Positions 15,749 through 23,981 of a stretch of 64,000 nt of DNA are shown here, in pieces (the stretch's first letter is position 1; the number at the start of each line of letters is the position of its first letter). The DNA comes from Erysipelotrichaceae bacterium (GTDB taxonomy: Bacteria > Bacillota_I > Bacilli_A > Erysipelotrichales > Erysipelotrichaceae). Both the position numbers and the translations under genes were made by a program. The notes beneath the pieces were generated by a model. That model was given only the letters and a program-made list of their open reading frames with translations. It searched no databases and had not been told where the DNA came from. The stretch lies in contig JAFWGU010000038.1 in the NCBI GenBank assembly GCA_017512285.1, forward strand, positions 1 through 64,000. Reading direction: 5' to 3'.

Positions 15749-16129
15749 AGGTTTGAATACTACGTACTTCTGGAACAGGAACTCCGTTATGAAGTTGACC
15801 AGCATCGTGAATACCAGTATGACGTAATCATTAATGCCCAGGCTGGTAAGGGCATGACCCCACCAGGTTGATAACGGTGTGAATACCAGATAATAAAGGA
15901 ACACCTGGAACATGGCCTTCGGTACGTTATTGGCTGACTTGAAGGTATACTTGCGGTTAAAGGTAAAGTTCCATAGTACCGACAGGGTCAGTGAGATGAG
16001 ATAACTTGGCCAGTAAGGAAGATGCAGTACTTCCTCAAACAGCGAAAAGCTGACTACCTGAATGATTCCGGCTGACGCAGCGATGAGTGCGTACTTGATG
16101 AACTGTAAAAATGTCTGCTTTTTCTCCAT
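15737..16129 (-). CDS. GtrA-family membrane protein
   Basis: A 130-residue integral membrane protein with four hydrophobic helices and the GtrA signatures FIKYALIAASAG, SLTLSVLWNFTFNRKYTF and ITEFLFQKYVVF. GtrA-like proteins are thought to move undecaprenyl-linked sugars across the membrane for cell-surface glycosylation. No glycosyltransferase lies next to it here, so the substrate is unknown. The start at 16129 is preceded by GGAGGG. Extending to the upstream in-frame ATG would add residues unlike the family. Confidence 0.8.
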   Translation of the reverse strand: MEKKQTFLQFIKYALIAASAGIIQVVSFSLFEEVLHLPYWPSYLISLTLSVLWNFTFNRKYTFKSANNVPKAMFQVFLYYLVFTPLSTWWGHALTSLGINDYVILVFTMLVNFITEFLFQKYVVFKPENN

Positions 16130-16197
16130 GCCAAAGCCCTCCAAACATAGAATTATGATACAATTAATTCGGGGAAGATACAATTGTAAAAATCATT

Positions 16198-16614
16198 ATG
16201 GAAATAGAGAGATCGTGTGGAGCGGTGATTTTCACCAAGGAAAATAATGACTGCAGGTTCGTGATAATTCAGTCTCTGGAGGGCACCTACGGCTTCCCAA
16301 AGGGGCACATGAAGGATTACGAGACCGAAAGACAGACCGCTGTAAGGGAAGTAAGGGAGGAGACCGGGCTTGATGTTACGATCCTGCCTGACTTCAGAGA
16401 GCTTATTGAGTACATAATACCGGTAAACGGCCACCTCAAGAAGGTAACTTACTACCTCGCTACATATCAGAACCAAAACCCTGTTCCTCAGCCTGAGGAG
16501 GTCAGAAAGATCGTCCTGCTGCCCTATGAAGAGGCCATGGGGGTATTTCAGTACGAAAACAACCGTACCCTGCTGCAGAAGGCCTACAGAACGATTCTGA
16601 AAAATAATTACTGA
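16198..16614 (+). CDS. Nudix hydrolase, Ap4A-hydrolase-like
   Basis: A 138-residue Nudix protein with the complete box GHMKDYETERQTAVREVREETGL: the invariant glycine, first glutamate and REVREE core are all present. The N-terminal SCGAVIFTKEN and short length resemble bis(5'-nucleosyl)-tetraphosphatases, which destroy Ap4A made by aminoacyl-tRNA synthetases. It diverges from gtrA across 68 bp. There is no clear ribosome binding site, and TACAAT at 16179-16184 would place the start site only a few bases before the ATG. Confidence 0.85.
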   Translation: MEIERSCGAVIFTKENNDCRFVIIQSLEGTYGFPKGHMKDYETERQTAVREVREETGLDVTILPDFRELIEYIIPVNGHLKKVTYYLATYQNQNPVPQPEEVRKIVLLPYEEAMGVFQYENNRTLLQKAYRTILKNNY

Positions 16615-16620
16615 AAATAC

Positions 16621-16648
16621 TTTACAAACCCCAGGGTTATGGTACCAT
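16621..16648 (+). promoter_or_regulatory. Promoter of the structured RNA upstream of the flotillin gene
   Basis: TTTACA (16621-16626), 16-bp spacer, and TACCAT (16643-16648) with the extended -10 dinucleotide TG at 16640-16641. The transcript would begin near 16655, exactly where the folded region starts. Confidence 0.6.
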
Positions 16649-16650
16649 AT

Positions 16651-16807
16651 TCTCAAGAGGGAGTAACAGGCACGCAAGTGCAGTTATGTCGTCAATCGGT
16701 GGTAACACCCGGCAAACTATAGACTGTGAGACTCATATGCAACGCTGTATATGGGTCTTTGTTTATAAGAGGACCGGCAGGTACAGCGGAGCAGTACCTG
16801 CTTTTTT
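16651..16807 (+). ncRNA. Structured leader RNA, possible Mn2+ (yybP-ykoY-like) riboswitch or sRNA
   Basis: About 150 nt between a clear promoter and a strong terminator. Visible elements are GAGGGAGTAAC, a hairpin GCAC-GCAA-GUGC enclosed by UAAC/GUUA, the single-stranded GTCGTCAATCG, a hairpin GGUG-GUAA-CACC, then TGTGAGACTC. A 10-bp hairpin AGACTCATAT / ATATGGGTCT with TTTGTTT follows, and finally the terminator. The order GGGAGUA...GUCGUCAAU...GAGAC recalls the Mn2+-sensing yybP-ykoY class, but the closing P1 helix would be short and several consensus bases differ, so the class is uncertain. The element may control the flotillin operon by antitermination, or be an independent RNA. Confidence 0.5.
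16777..16807 (+). terminator. Terminator ending the structured leader
   Basis: GCAGGTAC / GTACCTGC perfect 8-bp stem, 9-nt loop, six T residues. It lies 47 bp before the flotillin ATG. Confidence 0.85.
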
Positions 16808-16854
16808 AGCAGATTGTCATCAGAAAGGTAATTAATGAACAGGAGGTAAGATTT

Positions 16855-18276
16855 ATGGAGAAATTAATTCCCTTCATCGTGCCGGCATTAATAATCATTG
16901 TGGTGATGGTTATTGTGCTGACGGGTTATGTTAAGGCGTCACCTGACGTTGCGATCATCATATCAGGACTTAAGAAGACACCAAGAGTACTGATAGGCAG
17001 GGCGGGCATTAAAATACCCTTCCTGGAAAAGGTTGACCACCTGCATCTCGGGCAGATATCAGTAGACATCAAGACCGATTCCTACATACCGACAAATGAT
17101 TTCATCAACGTCAAGGTAGACGCAATCGCAAAGGTGCGCATTGATACATCGCCTGAGGGCATGTTAAAGGCAGAGCGTAACTTCCTGAACAAGGAACCGC
17201 AGGAAATCGCCTACGAGCTGCAGGATTCATTACAGGGCAACATGCGTGAGATCATCGGCACCCTGGATCTAAAGACGATCAACACGGACCGTGACTCATT
17301 CAGTGACCAGGTAATGGCCAAGGCCAGCAAGGACATGGAGAAACTGGGTATTGAAATTCTGTCCTGTAACATTCAGAATGTTACTGATGAGAATGGTCTG
17401 ATCAATGACCTTGGCATGGACAATACATCCAAAATCAAGAAGGACGCTCAGATAGCCAGGGCAGAGGCTGACAGAGACGTAGCCATTGCCAAGGCCGAAG
17501 CGGACAGAGCCGCAAATGATGCCAGAGTGGCTGCTGAGACTGAAATTGCCAAGAAGAACAATGAACTGGCCATCAAGCAGGCCGAACTGAAGCTGGAAAG
17601 CGACAGAAAGCAGGCCATGGCTGATGCAGCCTATGAAATTCAGAAGCAGGAACAGCAGAAGTCCATCCAGACCGCTACCGTAAATGCTCAGATCGCCAGA
17701 GCCGAAAGAGAGGCTGAACTGAAGCAGAAGGAAGTAGAGATCCACCAGCAGGAACTGGCAGCCACGGTTGAAAAGCAGGCTGACGCCGACAAGTATGCCG
17801 TACAGCAGTCTGCAGAGGCTAACATGATCAAGCTTAAGAGAGAGGCTGAAGCCAAGAAGTATCTTGCCCAGATGGAAGCCGAGGCAATCGAGGCCAAGGG
17901 CAAGGCAGAAGCTGAAGCCATCCGCCTGAAAGGCATCGCTGAAGCAGAGGCCATGGAAAAGAAGGCTGAGGCCTATCAGAAGTACAACGGAGCTGCCATG
18001 GCAGAAATGATGATCAGCATCATGCCGCAGCTGGCTGCTGAGATAGCCAAGCCAATCAGCGCAATCGATAAGGTTACGATCTACGGCGCCGGAAACGGTG
18101 ACGGCAGCGTATCCCAGGTGTCCGGCAACATGCCGGTAATCATGAAGCAGGTATTTGATACCATGTCAGAAGCCACAGGCGTAGACCTGAGGGAGATCCT
18201 GAGGGCAAATACCTACGACGCTAAGGTAAATAAGAACATAAACGTTACCGGATTGGATAACGTAGAAGAAAAGTAA
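16855..18276 (+). CDS. floT: Flotillin-like SPFH-domain protein (FloT/YuaG-like)
   Basis: A 473-residue flotillin. A membrane-inserted N-terminal hydrophobic segment (residues 5-22) is followed by the SPFH/Band 7 domain to about residue 190. A long alanine-glutamate-lysine coiled-coil region follows to about 385 (repeated AEAxx(I/L)KA(K/E)AEA units), then the flotillin C-terminal GAAMAEMMISIMPQLAAEIA. Flotillins scaffold functional membrane microdomains and affect fluidity, signalling and secretion. The usual NfeD-like partner gene is not adjacent. AGGAGG precedes the start. A terminator-ended structured RNA lies upstream, and a GCCCCT / AGGGGC hairpin separates it from the next gene. Confidence 0.93.
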   Translation: MEKLIPFIVPALIIIVVMVIVLTGYVKASPDVAIIISGLKKTPRVLIGRAGIKIPFLEKVDHLHLGQISVDIKTDSYIPTNDFINVKVDAIAKVRIDTSPEGMLKAERNFLNKEPQEIAYELQDSLQGNMREIIGTLDLKTINTDRDSFSDQVMAKASKDMEKLGIEILSCNIQNVTDENGLINDLGMDNTSKIKKDAQIARAEADRDVAIAKAEADRAANDARVAAETEIAKKNNELAIKQAELKLESDRKQAMADAAYEIQKQEQQKSIQTATVNAQIARAEREAELKQKEVEIHQQELAATVEKQADADKYAVQQSAEANMIKLKREAEAKKYLAQMEAEAIEAKGKAEAEAIRLKGIAEAEAMEKKAEAYQKYNGAAMAEMMISIMPQLAAEIAKPISAIDKVTIYGAGNGDGSVSQVSGNMPVIMKQVFDTMSEATGVDLREILRANTYDAKVNKNINVTGLDNVEEK

Positions 18277-18282
18277 AGGTTT

Positions 18283-18298
18283 GCCCCTGAAAAGGGGC
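18283..18298 (+). other. Intercistronic hairpin between the flotillin and LURP-one genes
   Basis: GCCCCT-GAAA-AGGGGC, a perfect 6-bp stem with a GAAA tetraloop and no T-tract. It is more likely an mRNA processing or stabilising element than a terminator. Confidence 0.6.
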
Positions 18299-18322
18299 AG
18301 GCCTTAACGGGGAGGAAAAACC

Positions 18323-18835
18323 ATGAAGTATTATTTCAAGGAAAATTTCAGACTTTTATACGCAGACGGTTCACTGTATGACGAAAACGAAAATGCAGTA
18401 TATGACTACAGGAACACGACACTGCTGTTTCCGGACATCGAACTGTACAGAGGCGGTGAGTTCATTGGCCACGTCAAGAAGAACTTTACCCTATTCCTGA
18501 GAGAATATGACATATATCTCGGTGATGATCTGGTAGACAGACTCAGTCAGGAACTTACTTTCTTCAGGTCAGAACTGACATTACAGGAACTGGGCTGGAA
18601 GATCAACGGCGACTTCTTCTCATGGGAATACAACATTACCGATGAGGAAGGCAACCTGTTATGTGAAGTCAGCGAGGAGATCCTGCACTTCACGAAGCAC
18701 TACAGCGTTGAAATATACGACGAAGATAACGAAGAGCTGCTCATTCTGCTGGTACTGGCCATCAACCAGTTTGACAAGGACCAGGACAGCGCACAATCAA
18801 GCGCAGCAGCAGCCAGCAGCAATAACGGGAGGTAA
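18323..18835 (+). CDS. LURP-one-related protein
   Basis: A 170-residue protein of the LURP-one/YxjI-like beta-barrel family. Its first 145 residues are repeating short strands ending at an aromatic-rich segment (GWKINGDFFSWEYNITDEEG, then ILHFTKHYSVEIYDEDNEELLILLVLAINQ), similar to Tubby-like folds that may bind membrane lipids. The C-terminus is a low-complexity Ser/Ala/Asn tail. Biochemical function in bacteria is unknown. It lies between flotillin and a large membrane protein (7-bp gap downstream), which suggests a membrane-organisation role. Confidence 0.75.
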   Translation: MKYYFKENFRLLYADGSLYDENENAVYDYRNTTLLFPDIELYRGGEFIGHVKKNFTLFLREYDIYLGDDLVDRLSQELTFFRSELTLQELGWKINGDFFSWEYNITDEEGNLLCEVSEEILHFTKHYSVEIYDEDNEELLILLVLAINQFDKDQDSAQSSAAAASSNNGR

Positions 18836-18841
18836 CAACAA

Positions 18842-20422
18842 ATGAAAAAGAAAGGTTTGTTATTTACGATAATAACCCTGCTGATATTTGACTTATTAAC
18901 TGCATATCTGACACTGCCGACGTTAAGTCTGCATAATCCGGGACTGTGGTTCATAGTTCTGATAAATCTGGCCGCAGTCAGCCTGACGATCTATGGGATC
19001 TACTTCCCGGTCAGGCAGGGCTGGAAGAAGTCCAGGATATCCGTGTTCATTACTGCAGGACTGGCAGTTGCCATGCTGGTTGGAGCAATATTCTCATCAC
19101 AGATGGTCAATGCCAGAGCCTATTCAAAGATACTGAGCATTGAAACAACGGAGCACCAGGAACTGCCAAAGGTTTCTGACATCAGGAAGATCCCTCTGAT
19201 GGATACTGAGAGCAGCAAGGTTCTCGGTAACCGCAAGATCGGAGCCCTGAATGAGATCGTAAGCCAGTTTGAGGTTTCAGATGCCTACATGACCATTGCC
19301 TATAAGGACATGCCGGTCAAGGTATCTGCTCTGAAGTATGCCGGATTCTGGAAGTGGATAAACAATAAGAAAAACGGTGTTCCGGGTTATGTAATGGTAG
19401 ATCCGGGCAATCTGACAGCTGAATACGTGGAACTGTCTGAGGGAATGAAGTACGTGCCAAGCGCCTATCTTGGTGAAGATCTGGCCAGACACATCTACTT
19501 CAGGTATCCAACAACATTCTTTGACGACATCCACTTTGAAGTTGACGAAAGCGGCAAGCCATACTATGTGGCTTCAACCTACGAATATACCATCGGCCTG
19601 TTCGGCGGCAAGAAGATCAACGGGGCCATCGTAGTAGATCCGGTAAGCGGAGAAATGAACAAATATGGTGTTAATGATCTGCCGCAGTGGGTAGACATCG
19701 TATACAACGGCGACTACATTGCCAGATATTTCGACATCTACGGCAAGCTGATCAACGGTTTCTGGAACAGTCTGTTCGGCCAGAAGGGGCTGATCGAATC
19801 AACCACTACAACAACCTATAACAGTGACGGCGAATCAGTCAGAGACAATGACTTCGGCTACATCGTCAGAGACAACGACGTCTATGTATACACGGGCATT
19901 ACGGCCGTAACCAATGACGAATCCAACATCGGCTATCTCATGGCAAACGAGCGTACCGGTGAAATCAGGGTATCATACTTTGAATCAACCGATGAGGACA
20001 GCGTCATGAGAGCTGCTGAGGGTGAAGTTCAGGAGAAGAGATACCGTGCTTCATTCCCGAGCCTGATCGATGTCAACGGCACCGCTGCCTACGTAATGGT
20101 ATTGAAGGACAACCTGGGACTGGTCAAGATGTATGCCATCGTTGACGCTTCTCAGTACTCACACATGGCAGTTGATGATTCCCTGGAGAAGGCACTGTCC
20201 ATCTTCAGCAAGGGAACGGCTGTCACAGGCGACATGAAGGAAAAGAATATTACCGTAAAGAGAGTTGAACTGGTTACAGTCGGCGGTGAGACCATGGTTT
20301 ATCTGGTAGATGATGAAGACAACATCTACTACAGCGAATTCAGCGGTGAACTCCTGCTGATAGAAGAAGGAATGAACATTACCATTGAAACGGACGGTAC
20401 GGTATTCAAGCTGAAGAAATAA
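18842..20422 (+). CDS. Conserved membrane protein with large extracytoplasmic domain, unknown function
   Basis: A 526-residue protein. Three hydrophobic helices occupy about residues 5-25, 36-56 and 65-85, followed by a large soluble domain. That domain contains NGVPGYVMVDPGNLTAEYV, a repeated strand pattern with VAST(Y/F) and GAIVVDPVSGEMNKYGVNDLPQWVD, and a serine/threonine-rich loop STTTTTYNSDG. I recognise similar proteins in Bacillota but no assigned function. GGGAGG precedes the ATG. It is the third gene of the flotillin operon, and a terminator follows. The hydrophobic anchor plus the external domain fits a partner in a flotillin-organised membrane patch, which is inference. Confidence 0.75.
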   Translation: MKKKGLLFTIITLLIFDLLTAYLTLPTLSLHNPGLWFIVLINLAAVSLTIYGIYFPVRQGWKKSRISVFITAGLAVAMLVGAIFSSQMVNARAYSKILSIETTEHQELPKVSDIRKIPLMDTESSKVLGNRKIGALNEIVSQFEVSDAYMTIAYKDMPVKVSALKYAGFWKWINNKKNGVPGYVMVDPGNLTAEYVELSEGMKYVPSAYLGEDLARHIYFRYPTTFFDDIHFEVDESGKPYYVASTYEYTIGLFGGKKINGAIVVDPVSGEMNKYGVNDLPQWVDIVYNGDYIARYFDIYGKLINGFWNSLFGQKGLIESTTTTTYNSDGESVRDNDFGYIVRDNDVYVYTGITAVTNDESNIGYLMANERTGEIRVSYFESTDEDSVMRAAEGEVQEKRYRASFPSLIDVNGTAAYVMVLKDNLGLVKMYAIVDASQYSHMAVDDSLEKALSIFSKGTAVTGDMKEKNITVKRVELVTVGGETMVYLVDDEDNIYYSEFSGELLLIEEGMNITIETDGTVFKLKK

Positions 20423-20443
20423 GGTCGGGTAACCGGCCTTTTT
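20423..20443 (+). terminator. Terminator of the flotillin operon
   Basis: GGTCGG / CCGGCC stem (one G-T wobble), GTAA loop, five T residues directly after the stop codon. Confidence 0.75.
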
Positions 20444-20452
20444 CTTTGGTAA

Positions 20453-20481
20453 TTGTATGTCGGTAAATTGTGAACTATAAT
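20453..20481 (+). promoter_or_regulatory. Sigma-A promoter of the lysoplasmalogenase operon
   Basis: TTGTAT (20453-20458), 17-bp spacer, TATAAT (20476-20481). The predicted leader is about 25 nt. Confidence 0.65.
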
Positions 20482-20511
20482 GATAATTGAAGGGAAATAA
20501 TACATAATAAC

Positions 20512-21177
20512 ATGCTGAAATATCTGTTTTTGGGGCTTTTCTGTCTGACCAGCCTGATACACTTATACCACAGCTACATAAACGATAAGAAAAACAGGGC
20601 AAAGACCAAGCCGTTTCCGCTCATATTTCTGATTCTGTACTATGTGACTTCTGCGAAAAACATCAACGCCATGTTACTGGCAGCGTTAGTTGCCAGCTGG
20701 CTGGGCGACGTACTTCTGATACCTGACGGCAACAGGTGGTTCATTGCCGGAGGCATAAGCTTTCTGATAAGTCACGTGTTCTTCATACTTGCCTATGTTC
20801 CGGGGATCATACATTATCATGTAAACTGGCTGATCGTAATACCGCTGGCCATTGTTTATTTCACGATTGCCATAAGGATCATAATGGCAGTTAAGGACAA
20901 CACACCGAAGATGATGCTCATTCCGATGAACGGGTATCTGTGGGCAAACAGCATAATGAATGTCTTTGCCCTGATGCAGTGGATGACATTGAGAAACACG
21001 GGCTCAATGGTGGCATATGTCGGAGCCGTACTGTTCTTTACCTCTGACTGTCTTCTGTTTCTGGTCAGGTATCATAAGAACAAGGATCATATCTGGAGAA
21101 GACATTTCCTGGTCATGACGACATACCTGATCGGGGAATTACTGATAACAGCGGGAATGCTGATGATAGGAGGATGA
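20512..21177 (+). CDS. Lysoplasmalogenase-like membrane protein (YhhN/TMEM86 family)
   Basis: A 221-residue protein with seven or eight hydrophobic helices and the YhhN family pattern ASWLGDVLLI, FIAGGISFLISHVFFILAY and GAVLFFTSDCLLF. TMEM86 members hydrolyse the vinyl-ether bond of lysoplasmalogens, lipids typical of anaerobic bacteria. It lies 3 bp upstream of a lipid-kinase gene, consistent with a lipid turnover pair. Ribosome binding is weak (AGGGAAA about 15 nt before the ATG). Confidence 0.8.
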   Translation: MLKYLFLGLFCLTSLIHLYHSYINDKKNRAKTKPFPLIFLILYYVTSAKNINAMLLAALVASWLGDVLLIPDGNRWFIAGGISFLISHVFFILAYVPGIIHYHVNWLIVIPLAIVYFTIAIRIIMAVKDNTPKMMLIPMNGYLWANSIMNVFALMQWMTLRNTGSMVAYVGAVLFFTSDCLLFLVRYHKNKDHIWRRHFLVMTTYLIGELLITAGMLMIGG

Positions 21178-21180
21178 CCC

Positions 21181-22089
21181 ATGAAATACGTATTCATCGT
21201 TAACCCAAGTGCCGGAACGGAAAACAGTGTTGGCGCAATAAGTGAAGCCATCAACAGATCCGAAAGAAAGGATCAGTGCGAAATCTATGTCACCAAAGGA
21301 GTAAATGATGCGACGGAACATGTCCGGGCATACTGTGAAAAACATCCTGAGGAAAAGGTCAGGTTCATTGCCTGCGGTGGTGACGGGACCCTTAATGAGG
21401 TAGTAAACGGCGCCGTAGGTCAGGAAAATGCTGAGGTAAGCTGCTATCCCTGCGGCAGCGGCAACGACTTCGTAAAGTGTTTTGAAGACCCGGAAAGATT
21501 CAAGGACATAGATAAGCTATTAAGCGCAAAGGCCAGGAAGATCGACCTTTTGAAGGTTGGCGACCGTTACAGCGACAACGTTGTCAACTTCGGCTTTGAT
21601 ACGACCGTGGCCATTTCGGTAAACGAGGGAAGAGCCAGGGGCGGCAACGCTGCCAAGAATGCCTATACCATGGGAATCATCAAGGCCCTGATCACCAGCA
21701 TGAAAAATGAATTTGAAGTATATGCGGATGGGGAACTTATCAATCCGGACGGCAAGGCCCTGTTATGTACGGTTGCCAACGGGCAGTATGTGGGCGGCTC
21801 CTTCAAGTGTGCGCCAAGAGCAGAACTTGATGACGGCTACATGGAAGTATGTCTGGTAAAGCCGATATCCAGGATCAGGTTCGTAAAGCTGCTGGATACC
21901 TATACCAAGGGAAAGCATCTGGATGATCCAAAGCTTCAGGACATCATGATATACCGCAAGGCCAGAAAGGTAAGAGTCAAGGCGAAGAAGGGCTTTGCCT
22001 ATTCACTGGATGGAGAGATCATATACGATCCGGACTTCACCATTGAAATAGCGGAGAAAGTACTGGACTTTGCCGCTCCTGAGAATTAG
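21181..22089 (+). CDS. Diacylglycerol kinase-like lipid kinase (YegS/DgkB family)
   Basis: A 302-residue soluble lipid kinase. The nucleotide motif FIACGGDGTLNEVVNG, the N-terminal VFIVNPSAGT and the later CGSGNDFVKCF (substrate loop) are diagnostic of the DagK catalytic family. In Bacillota the DgkB member recycles diacylglycerol to phosphatidic acid, but YegS/BmrU relatives use other lipids, so I leave the symbol blank. The start overlaps the ribosome binding site region of the preceding gene (GGAGGATGACCC before the ATG), so the pair is co-translated. Confidence 0.85.
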   Translation: MKYVFIVNPSAGTENSVGAISEAINRSERKDQCEIYVTKGVNDATEHVRAYCEKHPEEKVRFIACGGDGTLNEVVNGAVGQENAEVSCYPCGSGNDFVKCFEDPERFKDIDKLLSAKARKIDLLKVGDRYSDNVVNFGFDTTVAISVNEGRARGGNAAKNAYTMGIIKALITSMKNEFEVYADGELINPDGKALLCTVANGQYVGGSFKCAPRAELDDGYMEVCLVKPISRIRFVKLLDTYTKGKHLDDPKLQDIMIYRKARKVRVKAKKGFAYSLDGEIIYDPDFTIEIAEKVLDFAAPEN

Positions 22090-22095
22090 AAAAAC

Positions 22096-22127
22096 AAGCT
22101 GAGGCATGTCGCTTCAGCTTTTTATTT
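22096..22127 (+). terminator. Terminator after the lipid kinase gene
   Basis: AAGCTGAGGC / GCTTCAGCTT stem with one wobble pair, ATGTC loop, followed by TTTATTT. Confidence 0.75.
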
Positions 22128-22256
22128 CCCGGGAAATACCGCTTGCTTAATTTGCTGATTAATTCACAATCAGTCCGTTTTTGACGGTGTTAATGTTAAA
22201 ATATCATTAAGGTAGTATGAATAAAAGATAATAAGATATAGAAAAGAGGACGGAAA

Positions 22257-23534
22257 ATGATTCTGAATGATGAACTTCTGTCAATTCAAAGAGGAGACCA
22301 GGGTGAAGCCATGCAGAAGGTCCTGAATACTCTAATCATGTATGGAGAGGCATTCGGGGCTGAAAGAATGGTAAAGATAACCGGTGAAATGGGACATGCG
22401 GTAATAGGAACCGGTTCCCTGACCTGGAAACCCGTATTTGACTTGATGGAAAAGCTGATCGATGGCGGCGCGCTACCAAAACAGTCCTTCACAACGGATC
22501 CCCGCGGAATAGAGGATCACGTACCGACAACGCTGGCTCAGAAGGCAGTATTCAAGCTGATCTTCTCCAACCAGAAGAGAATGGAGAAGGAATGGGAAAG
22601 AATGGGCATCAAGGATAAGAATGCCTATACCTGTACAGCCTACATGAATGAGGTAGGCAACATACCGAAGAAAGGCGACATCCTGGGATGGGCTGAATCT
22701 TCAGCGGTGTCCTATGCCAACTCCGTAATAGGGGCCAGATGCAACCGTAACTCAGGCATCCTTGAACTGATGAGCAACATTCTGGGTTACGTGCCTGAAT
22801 TCGGATTACTGACGGATGAGGGAAGAAAGGCTGACTGGATAATTGAAGTCAAGTGCTCAAGTCTGCCGGAGCCGCAGTTACTGGGAAGCGCAATCGGCTT
22901 CAAGTGCGTTGAGGATGTTCCTTACATTAAGGGACTGGACAAATGGCTGGGAACTGAACTTGATCAGAAGGTAAAGGATTACCTCAAGGACATGGGAGCG
23001 GCCAGCGCCTCAAATGGCTCAGTTGGCCTATATCACGTGGAAAACATCACACCTGAAGCCGTAGAACTAGGTGAGAAGCTCATCAAACCGGAAGCCAGGG
23101 TATTTGTGGTTGACGATGCGGAAATTGAAAGAGTTCAGGCCAGCTATCCGATAGTCTGGGAAGACCTGAACGCCAGACCGGACATCGCCTTTGCCGGATG
23201 TCCGCACTTTTCCAAGAGACAGCTGGCAGAGTGGACTGACAGACTGACAGAAGCCCTGGAGAGAAACAATAATCAGAAGGTAACGGTGCCGACGATATTC
23301 TGTGCTGCGCCTGATGTCAGGGCTGAATTTGAAAAGGATCATCCTGACAAGGCTCAGAAACTGAAGGAAATCGGCGTAACGGTAAGCGGATTATGTCCGT
23401 TATCATATACATCCAATCCGTTAACGGACAAGTCAAACATCATAACCTGTTCAAATAAGCTGCGTTATTACAGCCGTGCCAGATTCTACAGCGAGAAGGA
23501 ACTTGTTGAGATACTGACAGGAGGTGAGCTGTGA
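22257..23534 (+). CDS. Aconitase X, large (catalytic) subunit
   Basis: A 425-residue AcnX large subunit (formerly DUF521). Recognisable blocks are TGSLTWKPVFDLMEKL, GMKDKNAYTCTAY-type TCTAYMNEVGN, WAESSAVSYANSVIGARCNRNSG, GCPHFSKRQLAEW and the C-terminal CSNKLRYYSRARF. The Fe-S ligand cysteines expected for the family are visible (TCTAY, GARCNR, ITCSNK). Known AcnX enzymes are dehydratases: mevalonate-5-phosphate dehydratase in archaea and cis-3-hydroxy-L-proline dehydratase in bacteria. The latter is the more likely activity here, but the flavoenzyme next door leaves room for another substrate. It overlaps the small-subunit gene in TGATG. Confidence 0.88.
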   Translation: MILNDELLSIQRGDQGEAMQKVLNTLIMYGEAFGAERMVKITGEMGHAVIGTGSLTWKPVFDLMEKLIDGGALPKQSFTTDPRGIEDHVPTTLAQKAVFKLIFSNQKRMEKEWERMGIKDKNAYTCTAYMNEVGNIPKKGDILGWAESSAVSYANSVIGARCNRNSGILELMSNILGYVPEFGLLTDEGRKADWIIEVKCSSLPEPQLLGSAIGFKCVEDVPYIKGLDKWLGTELDQKVKDYLKDMGAASASNGSVGLYHVENITPEAVELGEKLIKPEARVFVVDDAEIERVQASYPIVWEDLNARPDIAFAGCPHFSKRQLAEWTDRLTEALERNNNQKVTVPTIFCAAPDVRAEFEKDHPDKAQKLKEIGVTVSGLCPLSYTSNPLTDKSNIITCSNKLRYYSRARFYSEKELVEILTGGEL

Positions 23535-23980
23535 TGTCAAGAACATTTAAGGGAAGAGCAGTGGTACCGGGAAAGGTAGATGCTGAAGCCATCGTTACCC
23601 ATGCCGGATTCAATACTCTCGCCAATCTGAAGACAGCCGGCTCATTCATGAACCCAAAAGGTGTTCTGAAGGATCACAATAATCCGGAAATATACGGTAA
23701 GCTGATACCGGGCAAGGCGTTATGTCTGCCTGAGACGATCGGCTCTACCACAGGCGGCATGGTACTGTACTGTGCCTCATGCATGAAGGTGGGACCGGCC
23801 TGCATGCTGTTCCCGCACAAGGCAGATACCTTAGCCGTTGCTGGAGCTGTATTAACGGCCAACTGGTCGGATTATCCGATCGTACTGGTTGATGACCTTG
23901 GTGAGGAATTCCTTGAGTATGTTAAGGAAGGCCAGATGATTCACGTATCCGAAGACGGTACGGTCGTAGTGGAGGATTAG
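23534..23980 (+). CDS. Aconitase X, small (swivel) subunit
   Basis: A 148-residue DUF126/AcnX small subunit with FKGRAVVPGKVDAEAIVTHAG, GSTTGGMVLYCASCMKVGPACMLF and a final IHVSEDGTVVVED. The swivel domain closes over the substrate of the large subunit. Separate small and large genes, in this order, are found in archaea and some bacteria. ATG 23534 is preferred to GTG 23531, because both are served by AGGAGGTGAG but ATG is the stronger codon. One base separates it from the flavoenzyme gene. Confidence 0.85.
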   Translation: MSRTFKGRAVVPGKVDAEAIVTHAGFNTLANLKTAGSFMNPKGVLKDHNNPEIYGKLIPGKALCLPETIGSTTGGMVLYCASCMKVGPACMLFPHKADTLAVAGAVLTANWSDYPIVLVDDLGEEFLEYVKEGQMIHVSEDGTVVVED

Positions 23981-23981
23981 T

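Noticed and set aside
16651-16760. SAM-I (S-box) riboswitch upstream of the flotillin gene
   Set aside because: CUCAAGAG and CCGGCAA are reminiscent, but the GUGGAGGGA core and the AUGAA element are missing, and no sulfur-metabolism gene follows.
18283-18298. Hairpin after the flotillin gene as a terminator
   Set aside because: There is no T-tract, and the next genes are tightly spaced with ribosome binding sites, so an intercistronic element is more likely.
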